From positions 48,838 through 112,837 of IMG/VR virus record IMGVR_UViG_3300025093_000012: DNA of 64,000 bases; one strand, given 5' to 3'. This DNA comes from a virus. The position numbers and the translations under genes are program-made. Under the pieces are notes generated by a model. It was not told where the DNA came from and made no database searches. It was given only the letters and a program-made list of their open reading frames with translations. This document shows positions 58,509 through 64,000 of this stretch, piece by piece. The stretch's first letter is position 1; each line of letters opens with the position of its first letter.

Positions 58509-59027
58509 TTACATTTGATCATAAGCCAGTCCCTGACCACCACGGACTTGACTTTTTTGTTCATCTTTCATATCATTGTATGCACCCTTGAATGATTGTC
58601 TGATTTGGTCAAACTTAGCTGCAGTATTTACCAATGATGTTAAGTTACCATCTCTACCATGTTCAATAGATGTGGTTTCCATATAACGTGCTAGTCTATC
58701 TAGCATTGTTTTAATACCTTTATATGCTCTAAATGTAGGTGTTTGATATAGATCCTCACACAACCTTACAGCATTTCTTATAGCTTGATCTTCTGGAGAT
58801 TCTTCAAGCTCTATTTCATCAATAATTAAGTCTTCCTTTTCATGTTCAGGCATATTAAAAAAAGGATTCATATCTGGATCAGGACATGTCATATAAAAAA
58901 CAAATAAGTAAACAGACATATATGTATCTGGATACTTATCCATTATACTCTTTAGAGTTTTTATAGAATAACAGTGTTCTGATGGAATCACTTTACCATT
59001 CTGTACATCAAATAGTTTAACTAGCAT
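58509..59027 (-). CDS. Uncharacterised conserved protein before head genes, 172 aa
   Basis: A helical, acidic protein (about 80-95, DLIIDEIELEESPEDQAIRN) with aromatic-rich stretches (SVYLFVFYMTCPDPDMNPFF) and a conserved-looking C-terminal third (IKTMLDRLARYMETTSIEHG, KFDQIRQSFKGAYNDMKDEQ). No signal peptide, HTH or enzyme motif is clear. It overlaps the nuclease gene by 7 nt. Because no small terminase subunit was found elsewhere and this gene lies three genes before terL, it is one candidate for that role, without direct evidence. Confidence 0.6.
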   Translation of the reverse strand: MLVKLFDVQNGKVIPSEHCYSIKTLKSIMDKYPDTYMSVYLFVFYMTCPDPDMNPFFNMPEHEKEDLIIDEIELEESPEDQAIRNAVRLCEDLYQTPTFRAYKGIKTMLDRLARYMETTSIEHGRDGNLTSLVNTAAKFDQIRQSFKGAYNDMKDEQKSQVRGGQGLAYDQM

Positions 59028-59854
59028 TGCGGATTATCTTTGAGCCACATAATAAGACTTACAACTTCATCTTTTAAATATGGCAGGTCATACATTTTAA
59101 TTTCTTTAATAACAGGCTCCCCTTGATTGTTAAGCTTAGTAATAGGATAGCCATGCTCATTTTCACCTTCTTTTTCAAATAATACATGTTGAATTTGTAA
59201 TTTTCCTATCTTTAATTTAGGATTGTGCTTTTTAATAATATACGCATATAAACTCAATTGAAGGTTATAATGATTAAGATTACAATCATCTAAGTGTGAT
59301 ACAGGATTAAACAATTTAGATGTAATACCTTCCCAATTAGTAAATCCTTTCTCTTTTATTTCTTTATTTGTTTTGTAATCTAAAATGTTTATTTGACCAT
59401 TTACTATTGTAACTAAATCTGCTTGACCACAAACTCCTAGTGACTTTAAATACACAAAGTGTTCTGGATACACACCATCAATTAATTTTTGATCTGGTGC
59501 AATCTTAATACCATTATCATCTACAATAGGTCTTACAATAGGCACTTCAACACCTTCTCTTTCTATTGTATTAAACTCACATAAATTTTCTTCTCTTTGG
59601 TTATGATACCAGTTACCTAATTCAATTGCTCTTTCAGTTTCACCATTCCATGCATCAGTGATTTGTTTAGGTGTCATACCATACCACTTAGATCTTTTGT
59701 TTTTGCTAGACTTAACAGCTTGACTTTTTGCATCAAACTTAGGTTTAAACATCCCAATAAAACTAGTAACACTAGTCCAATTAATTTTATCTTTTTCAAG
59801 ATGCTCATCTAAGCTCTCATAAACATGACCTTTTTCTCTAAATATTACAGGCAT
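59021..59854 (-). CDS. PD-(D/E)XK family nuclease (RecB/Cas4-like), 277 aa
   Basis: Contains the exonuclease core: an early ELGNWYHNQREE segment (about 77-88) with its conserved His, CGQADLVTI (about 148) giving the metal-binding Asp, LDYKTNKEIK (about 160), which is the D-x-K triad, and NLQLSLYAYIIKKH (about 200), a QxxxY-type motif of RecB nucleases. It should cut DNA in a metal-dependent reaction. Possible roles are genome repair, recombination or degradation of host DNA. It ends with TAG, overlapping the next start. Its place next to the packaging genes also allows a role in DNA end processing before packaging. Confidence 0.85.
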   Translation of the reverse strand: MPVIFREKGHVYESLDEHLEKDKINWTSVTSFIGMFKPKFDAKSQAVKSSKNKRSKWYGMTPKQITDAWNGETERAIELGNWYHNQREENLCEFNTIEREGVEVPIVRPIVDDNGIKIAPDQKLIDGVYPEHFVYLKSLGVCGQADLVTIVNGQINILDYKTNKEIKEKGFTNWEGITSKLFNPVSHLDDCNLNHYNLQLSLYAYIIKKHNPKLKIGKLQIQHVLFEKEGENEHGYPITKLNNQGEPVIKEIKMYDLPYLKDEVVSLIMWLKDNPQC

Positions 59855-59855
59855 A

Positions 59856-60248
59856 TTATTTGTTTTTATTTTTGTTATCTCTCTCCTCTTTCATTCTCTT
59901 CAATTTTTCATCATGCTTCTTTTTATCTTCCATGTTTAAATACAATTGTTTTTTCAATTGATTTTCCATTTCTTCAGGCATAATAGATTTCCATCTACCA
60001 ACTGGGCAATCTGCAGATAATGCTCTTGTCTTAAGAGCAATACTACAGCCACATTCTGAACAACAAGGTTGTGTTCCATTTACAGCACATGATCCACCTT
60101 CTCTATCAAGCAAAGGACATATTTTACACTCTTGCCATCTTAATTTTGCAATAGCTTCAACATCTGCTTTCTTAAACACTCTGTTCTTAATACCTTCAGC
60201 AATCTGATCAAGATTACCAAAAGCAGCTAGTAGTTTATTTATTCTCAT
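59856..60248 (-). CDS. Zinc-ribbon-like Cys cluster protein, 130 aa
   Basis: A compact Cys cluster covers residues about 41-82: CKICPL, GSCAVNG, CCSECGCSI, ALSADCPVGRW. Seven or more Cys in this spacing would bind one or two zinc ions. The N-terminal 40 residues and the C-terminal 40 (EDKKKHDEKLKRMKEERDNK) are helical and charged. I associate this pattern with a small protein common in Bacteroidota phages. It overlaps the HU-like gene by 14 nt. It may bind nucleic acid or another protein; no activity is identified. Confidence 0.65.
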   Translation of the reverse strand: MRINKLLAAFGNLDQIAEGIKNRVFKKADVEAIAKLRWQECKICPLLDREGGSCAVNGTQPCCSECGCSIALKTRALSADCPVGRWKSIMPEEMENQLKKQLYLNMEDKKKHDEKLKRMKEERDNKNKNK

Positions 60249-60597
60249 CTCTAAACTTCTTTTTTTCTTCTATATTTTGCTCTACCTTTTTAAGTAACTC
60301 TTCCATTGCTTTTAACTTTGCTTTGACTGGTATTGATTTATCATAACCATCAAATGTCATTTTCTCTAAATTTCCTAGTATATCTTTATTTCTCTTTATA
60401 CTTTTTTTTAACTTGCCAACTCTTATTGAAAATGTACCTAAGTTTGGTAGATGAATCTTTGTATGTGTTAAATTAGATAGATTCTTTCTAACTCTATCAT
60501 AAAAAAAATATACAAAGTCTCTCACCAAATCCTTGTGCACTTCAGCTTCTTCAGCAATATCATCATAAAAGTTTTTATAATGTTTTGGATTCAACAC
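60235..60597 (-). CDS. HU/IHF-like DNA-binding protein, 120 aa
   Basis: Two N-terminal helices (NFYDDIAEEAEVHKDLVRDF) followed by KIHLPNLGTFSIRVGKLKKS match the HU/IHF layout, with LPNLGTFSIR corresponding to the conserved GFGTF hairpin. The next part is basic (KKSIKRNKDILG), where the DNA-binding arms lie, and the end is a charged helix. HU-like proteins bend or compact DNA, and IHF-type genes are a regular part of crAss-like genomes. The start is a GTG (or the TTG right after it), because no ATG precedes the fold. It overlaps the preceding gene by 23 nt. Confidence 0.75.
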   Translation of the reverse strand: MLNPKHYKNFYDDIAEEAEVHKDLVRDFVYFFYDRVRKNLSNLTHTKIHLPNLGTFSIRVGKLKKSIKRNKDILGNLEKMTFDGYDKSIPVKAKLKAMEELLKKVEQNIEEKKKFRDENK

Positions 60598-60946
60598 CTA
60601 ATATTTTATATTCTAAAAACAATGGTCCGTCAATCTGCACATTCATTGCTGAATTAAGTTCAATTGTCTTTTTATTATTACCATTCTTAACTATCAGTCC
60701 TTTCTTTTCTGCTTTGGATAAAGCATTTCTGCAAGACTGCGGGCTTTTAAAAACCCCTCCTTCTGACACTAGATTGCAAAACTTTGTCATCTCAACATTA
60801 CCCTCCATAGCAAGCAGATATAAACAGTTTAAATCTGACATGCTTATTTGAATATCATTAAAGAAACAATAAGTAAGTATCTGAAACTTTACAGCCTCAC
60901 CAATCTCTACTTTTGCCCTCTTGTCTACTTTGTTTACTAAAGCCAT
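60575..60946 (-). CDS. Winged-helix-like small protein, 123 aa
   Basis: Residues about 25-105 read as a winged helix-turn-helix: helices ISMSDLNCLYLLAMEGNVEM and SPQSCRNALSKAEKKGLIVK, followed by a short beta wing (KNGNNKKTIELN). The pattern is one I remember as conserved in Bacteroidota phages. It would bind DNA or act as a small adaptor. There is no effector domain. It overlaps the genes on both sides by 10 to 23 nt, so it is co-translated with them. Whether it regulates transcription is not shown. Confidence 0.65.
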   Translation of the reverse strand: MALVNKVDKRAKVEIGEAVKFQILTYCFFNDIQISMSDLNCLYLLAMEGNVEMTKFCNLVSEGGVFKSPQSCRNALSKAEKKGLIVKNGNNKKTIELNSAMNVQIDGPLFLEYKILGVESKTL

Positions 60947-61605
60947 GTTTTTGGTATATCTTTACTTTCTACTAAAGTGTATGAGAAACTATTTCCCCAT
61001 ACATCTCTTGATTTTCTAATAACCTTCATGAACTCTACCCAGTCATCATTAGATGCAATAACCTGACATCCTGCAGACCATTTATCTATTTCAGTAGACT
61101 TTTTACCAGCATATTTAGTAGCCCTATGAATATTGATACCAAACATACCCCTGTCAAGATTTTCTTGATTTAAGTTGTATAGATCATCTCTATTGTTATC
61201 TCTATAAACAACTACAGGTTTAGATTGACACAATGCCTCATATCTACCTTGGTGCTTTCTTATCTTGTAAGAACTTAGATATTGCCCTTCTTTAAGGATA
61301 GCAACACCTTTTTCATTCATTACATTTTCTGTCCAGTGTGTACCTGGATCAGTTGTACATTCAAACTCACAGTATTGCCATCTATCTTTTATCTTATAAG
61401 ATAATGTAATAAGGTCATCAAACTTATTAGTTACTTTATTTTTTGTAAGGGAGTTTCTAATACCAACTATATTGACATTATACTCCCCCCTTTCAAAAAA
61501 TTTATATCCTTTGCGTTGTAGTGCTTGTTTTATGTGATCAACACTATACTGCACTTGAATCACGTTTAAGAGATCTCTTAATTGTTCTTGCTGCTTCAGC
61601 ACCAT
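60937..61605 (-). CDS. Possible YkuD-like Cys peptidase or transpeptidase, 222 aa
   Basis: Near the C-terminus are GMFGINIHRATKY (about 153-165) and KWSAGCQVIAS (about 175-185). A conserved His followed by S-x-G-C is the signature pattern of YkuD-type L,D-transpeptidases and related murein Cys peptidases, which act on the peptide stems of the cell wall. The first 60 residues are helical and may bind wall or DNA. The overlap with the upstream gene (62 nt) is large, so the true start may be an internal GTG at 61563 or 61554, giving a slightly shorter protein. Its neighbourhood includes amidase and holin genes, which supports a role in lysis. The activity is predicted from the two motifs only. 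Confidence 0.6.
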   Translation of the reverse strand: MVLKQQEQLRDLLNVIQVQYSVDHIKQALQRKGYKFFERGEYNVNIVGIRNSLTKNKVTNKFDDLITLSYKIKDRWQYCEFECTTDPGTHWTENVMNEKGVAILKEGQYLSSYKIRKHQGRYEALCQSKPVVVYRDNNRDDLYNLNQENLDRGMFGINIHRATKYAGKKSTEIDKWSAGCQVIASNDDWVEFMKVIRKSRDVWGNSFSYTLVESKDIPKTWL

Positions 61606-61888
61606 CCATTGCAGTATTAAACTCAGCTTTCATCTCTGAAGCAGGTTCATCTTCTTCTGGAGAAGGGGCCATAGTTTGAGCAATAAACATCTGTGCTTGT
61701 AATCTTTCAGCACGTGTCTTTTCAATATCTCTTAAAAGCTCTTCATATTCAAGCTGAACTTTTAGAGCAGGAATATTATCCTCATAATATTTGGTAATCT
61801 CCTTTCTTTTAGCGTCCATCTCTTTTTTAGACATAGCAGCTGCATCTAAAGTTTCAGTGTTTTCCTTGGTTTTTTTACTTGTTGCCAT
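61544..61888 (-). CDS. Charged coiled-coil protein, 114 aa
   Basis: The start is the ATG giving MATSKKTKEN. A TTG nine codons upstream would read through the promoter-like leader and is rejected. Residues about 22-70 form a strongly charged coiled coil (KEMDAKRKEITKYYEDNIPA, LKVQLEYEELLRDIEKTRAE), followed by an acidic segment and an Arg/Lys-rich end (RTIKRSLKRDS). There is no membrane segment or enzyme motif. A promoter-like element and two tandem copies of a 14-bp repeat lie just upstream, so it probably opens a transcription unit that runs into the packaging genes. The role is unknown; small coiled-coil head-associated or regulatory proteins look like this. Confidence 0.65.
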   Translation of the reverse strand: MATSKKTKENTETLDAAAMSKKEMDAKRKEITKYYEDNIPALKVQLEYEELLRDIEKTRAERLQAQMFIAQTMAPSPEEDEPASEMKAEFNTAMDGAEAARTIKRSLKRDSSAV

Positions 61889-61910
61889 TTGAATAAATTT
61901 ATAATTAAGG

Positions 61911-61928
61911 CACAAATATATACAAAAA
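61911..61928 (-). promoter_or_regulatory. Putative promoter with TAnnTTTG -7 element
   Basis: The coding strand reads TTTTTGTATATATTTGTG, 23 nt before the ATG of the coiled-coil gene. TATATTTG fits the Bacteroidota TAnnTTTG consensus, and the left half matches the late element. It lies in the leader between PhoH and coiled-coil genes. Confidence 0.5.
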
Positions 61929-61952
61929 GTTTAAATAAAAAAAGTTTAAATA
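61924..61952 (-). repeat. Two tandem copies of a 14-bp repeat in an intergenic leader
   Basis: The plus strand holds aaaaagtttaaata twice, at 61924-61937 and 61939-61952, a period of 15 nt. The first copy overlaps the promoter-like element of the coiled-coil gene by a few bases and the second is just upstream of it. This placement would suit a regulator-binding site, or it could be simple AT-rich duplication. Confidence 0.6.
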
Positions 61953-61957
61953 GATTT

Positions 61958-62620
61958 TTAATGATAACCGTTCAATAATTCTAATAATTCATTTATAGCT
62001 TGATGTCTATGTGAATCTCTTAATGTAGTTTTAAACACATGATTTGATGCTACAAGTTTAGACATATCATGAAAGGCAGAGTGTTGTTTATCTCTTAAAT
62101 CAATTTGATAAGAATCACCACAAAAAATCATCTTAGAATCTTTACCTAACCTACCTATTGCCATTGCAAGTTGTGATTTGGTTAAGTTTTGATACTCATC
62201 AACAATTACTACCGCATCATCAAAAGTACGGCCTCTAAAGTGGGCTAATGATACAAGCTCAATCTTTTCTTCTTTCTCAAGCTTTTCAAGAATAGCTGGC
62301 TTATTATAAACCTTACGCATGTTAGATCTAATAGGAACTAACCATGGCTCCATCTTTTCTCTTTCAGAACCAGGCAAGAAACCATTATCTTCTGTAGAAA
62401 CAGTTGGTCTAGTTATAATTATTTTATTGACTTGTCTTTTAAACAGTAGATCTAATGCTACTTGTACAGCTAATAATGTTTTACCACTACCAGCATTACC
62501 ACAAATAAAGTTATAAGGGTGTTTTAAAATCTCAGTTTTTGCTTTTTTCTGTTCGTTAGATAGACTGAGAGAAAATCTAACATTTCCTTTAGGGGGAGAC
62601 TTCTCTTTATTTTGAGTCAT
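61958..62620 (-). CDS. phoH: PhoH-like P-loop ATPase, 220 aa
   Basis: Walker A is GNAGSGKT (about 43-50, within NFICGNAGSGKTLLA), Walker B is VVIVDEYQN (about 135), and a later CGDSYQIDL (about 168) and TLRDSHRHQAI complete the PhoH ATPase pattern. PhoH-like proteins are very common in large phages. The ATPase core is related to the helicase part of the bacterial PhoH/PhoH2 proteins and may act on RNA, but its phage role is not settled. The start is the ATG giving MTQNKEKSPP. A TTG 16 codons earlier would overlap the holin-like gene and is less likely. It lies between lysis genes and the coiled-coil gene. Confidence 0.88.
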   Translation of the reverse strand: MTQNKEKSPPKGNVRFSLSLSNEQKKAKTEILKHPYNFICGNAGSGKTLLAVQVALDLLFKRQVNKIIITRPTVSTEDNGFLPGSEREKMEPWLVPIRSNMRKVYNKPAILEKLEKEEKIELVSLAHFRGRTFDDAVVIVDEYQNLTKSQLAMAIGRLGKDSKMIFCGDSYQIDLRDKQHSAFHDMSKLVASNHVFKTTLRDSHRHQAINELLELLNGYH

Positions 62621-62627
62621 AAGAAGA

Positions 62628-62846
62628 CTATTTTTTGTTTGCAAACTTTTCAGCTCCTGCAATACCAAAAGAACCTAGTACAATCCAGACAAATGAGTTA
62701 TATACAAATTCATTTATCACAAGATCTTTACCAAACCAACCAGTAAGCAGATCTGCAAACATGATTAAACACATTACTAAAAAGGCTATAAATCCTACTA
62801 TGGTTTTTTCATTCCATTCATTGTCATTTCTAAATATATTCCACAT
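62628..62846 (-). CDS. Holin-like small membrane protein, 72 aa
   Basis: Two hydrophobic helices (about 15-33, TIVGFIAFLVMCLIMFADLL; about 46-65, FVYNSFVWIVLGSFGIAGA) separated by a short polar loop, with a charged N-terminus and a KFANKK end. Size, two-helix layout and position directly after an amidase gene fit a phage holin, which makes holes in the inner membrane so the amidase can reach the wall. Alternatives such as an antiholin or unrelated small membrane protein cannot be excluded from sequence. It begins 5 nt after the amidase stop. Confidence 0.75.
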   Translation of the reverse strand: MWNIFRNDNEWNEKTIVGFIAFLVMCLIMFADLLTGWFGKDLVINEFVYNSFVWIVLGSFGIAGAEKFANKK

Positions 62847-62851
62847 GATAA

Positions 62852-63730
62852 TTACCTTAAGGATACCAACATATCCATTAATTCTTCTTGAGGAAACATA
62901 TCTGACTTATCAGTGCGTACATTAGAGTGTGTCCATACACCTGTTAATTTACCTGCACGTACATCAGCTATGTATTCAAATGCCTCAGCTCCCTTTTCTT
63001 TCACTAGTTTTGGCAGTCCTTTTCTAATATCTATCTCATCACGCTCTCCAATCCAAATAATCCAGTCTCTTAGAACCTCAATTTGTTTATCAGAGTACCT
63101 GTGCCAGGTATCATACCCTCTAAATGGCTTATCTAGCTTAACTAGTTGTGACTCAGCAGCAACTGTTCCTGCATAGGTTTTCCCATCTTTTATGTAGCCA
63201 AAATTGTTAACTTCTACTGCTACAGAGTTTTTGTGCATGTGACTTCTACCTGTACCTAAGTGCCAACCCCAACCACCTTGAGGTGTACACTGTACCAATA
63301 CTCCATCATACTTATCATCATTACCTTTGATTGACTGACCACCAATAAGAAATTCAGTGGCTATACGCCCTCTTGTGTCTCTACCCCAGTGATCAACAGT
63401 TCTAAATGGGTTATGCCATCCTGCTGTGTGGTGTAAGAAAATGTATTCTGGTTTACTGCCCGTCATGTATTCATCAGATGGTAGCATATGACGGTTTACA
63501 ATAAGTCCATTAGGAGTTTGGTATCTAGATTCATCAGTATCTGTAGATGATAATCCCATTGCATCCCATGTCTTTGGTCCTACAATGCCATCTACTACAA
63601 GCTTGTTCTCAGATTGCCAAGCTTTTACTGCTCTTTCTGTTGCTGGTCCAAATATACCATCAGCAACAATGCTTAATACTTCTTGTATCTGCTTAACTTC
63701 TTTTCCTCTAGATCCTTTCTTTAGTAACAT
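62852..63730 (-). CDS. N-acetylmuramoyl-L-alanine amidase endolysin, 292 aa
   Basis: Residues 1-60 are a peptidoglycan-binding domain of the PG_binding_1 type (SRGKEVKQIQEVLSIVADG, then IFGPATERAVKAWQSENKLV). Residues about 85-285 are an Amidase_2-type catalytic domain with zinc ligands in FLHHTAGWHN (about 98-107) and GVWTHSNVRTDKSDMFPQ (about 263-280, H-x-x-x-R-x-D-K-x-D-x-x-P-like). It should cleave the amide between MurNAc and L-alanine of the peptide stem. There is no signal peptide, so release depends on the holin-like protein encoded next. Amidase, holin-like and PhoH genes follow each other in one cluster at the front of the late region. Confidence 0.9.
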   Translation of the reverse strand: MLLKKGSRGKEVKQIQEVLSIVADGIFGPATERAVKAWQSENKLVVDGIVGPKTWDAMGLSSTDTDESRYQTPNGLIVNRHMLPSDEYMTGSKPEYIFLHHTAGWHNPFRTVDHWGRDTRGRIATEFLIGGQSIKGNDDKYDGVLVQCTPQGGWGWHLGTGRSHMHKNSVAVEVNNFGYIKDGKTYAGTVAAESQLVKLDKPFRGYDTWHRYSDKQIEVLRDWIIWIGERDEIDIRKGLPKLVKEKGAEAFEYIADVRAGKLTGVWTHSNVRTDKSDMFPQEELMDMLVSLR

Positions 63731-63745
63731 ACTTGGTCTTTACTT

Positions 63746-63985
63746 TTAACACTTCCACTTCTTTCTTGCTAGACACGCTCTTTTCTTAGGAGTTTTTCTA
63801 CAATCAATATTAAACTTCTTGATTTGTCCTAAGTTTCTAGCACAGAAAGATCTCTTACGTGGTCCTCCACCAGGTTGTGGAGCTTTCAACTTTGATCCCG
63901 TTTTACGGTTAATCATCTTGCGTCCTTTAGCAGTCAATCCACCTGACTTACTTTTACAACCATTCTTGATTGTACATCCAGACAT
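63746..63985 (-). CDS. Small basic Cys-containing phage protein (DUF6321-like), 79 aa
   Basis: A Lys/Arg-rich protein with the pattern CKSKSGGLTAKGRKMINRKT, then GSKLKAPQPGGGPRKRSFCA, and five Cys in all. I recall this as a small conserved family of unknown function in phages (DUF6321-type), but could not verify it. The high positive charge suggests nucleic acid or structural binding. It precedes the amidase gene by 15 nt and is the first complete gene from the right edge. It has no membrane segment. Confidence 0.7.
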   Translation of the reverse strand: MSGCTIKNGCKSKSGGLTAKGRKMINRKTGSKLKAPQPGGGPRKRSFCARNLGQIKKFNIDCRKTPKKRACLARKKWKC

Positions 63986-64000
63986 TGCACCTTTTTTCTT

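Noticed and set aside
59021-61605. Amber (TAG) recoding as known in some crAss-like phages
   Set aside because: The nuclease gene (59021) and the coiled-coil gene (61544) both end in TAG followed directly by, or overlapping, the next gene. I read no internal TAG in the large frames, so the standard code fits.
57752-62668. Upstream TTG starts for the terminase, coiled-coil and PhoH-like genes
   Set aside because: In each case an ATG lies a few to 16 codons downstream, and the extension either overlaps a neighbouring gene or reads through a promoter-like leader.
1-64000. tRNA genes, CRISPR arrays, insertion sequences, integrase or attachment sites
   Set aside because: Gaps are too short (largest about 130 bases) for most of these, and no tRNA cloverleaf, repeat-spacer pattern, transposase or recombinase motif was recognised in the reading.

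Overview
The window is one long piece of the late (virion and lysis) region of a large, AT-rich, tailed double-stranded DNA phage. It is not bacterial chromosome. Every gene I can support lies on the minus strand, so transcription runs from position 64000 towards position 1. Genes are packed tightly, many with 1-20 nt overlaps, and no gap exceeds about 130 bases. The host is most likely a member of the Bacteroidota. This is inferred from the low GC, the near absence of Shine-Dalgarno sites in front of starts, AT-rich leaders, and -7 elements of the TAnnTTTG type before two genes. Gene order and protein types are those of crAss-like phages and related large Bacteroidota phages. TAA, TGA and TAG all end genes here, so there is no sign of amber recoding.

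Layout in transcription order. (1) 63985-61958, lysis and host-takeover cassette: small basic Cys protein, N-acetylmuramoyl-L-alanine amidase, holin-like protein, PhoH-type ATPase. (2) 61888-58032, small conserved genes: coiled-coil protein, a possible YkuD-like Cys peptidase, a winged-helix protein, a HU/IHF-like protein, a zinc-ribbon protein, a PD-(D/E)XK nuclease and two uncharacterised proteins. (3) 58019-49202, packaging and head: a GroES-like co-chaperonin, large terminase, a coupled 24-codon ORF, portal, scaffold-like protein, small head protein and major capsid protein, closed by a hairpin terminator. (4) 49122-40136, neck and appendage proteins, many rich in Cys, including a second probably abundant virion protein (45667-47211) with its own strong terminator and a 1186-residue fibre-like protein. 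(5) 40004-28965, tail: a metallophosphoesterase, a HU-like small protein, two ring-like tail proteins and a 2555-residue tail-tip ('muzzle'-like) protein. (6) 28965-1, five giant proteins (2335, 1117, 1542, 1140 and at least 3476 residues, the last running off the window), presumably carried in the virion and ejected.

The most interesting parts are the giant-protein block and the tail tip. The 2335-residue protein combines three zincin-like sites (one degenerate), two lytic-transglycosylase-like segments, three LysM repeats and an L,D-transpeptidase-type His/Cys site. It and the next two proteins are punctuated by a short repeated motif, roughly GG[SDQ]LPxAQxG, placed at apparent domain boundaries. 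The tail-tip protein carries an inserted von Willebrand factor A domain with an intact MIDAS motif between two otherwise conserved-looking core segments. A recurring 18-bp element, TTTTGTATATTATTAATG on the coding strand, sits before several late genes and looks like a phage promoter.

Family assignments come from reading motifs and remembered family patterns. No database search was possible.
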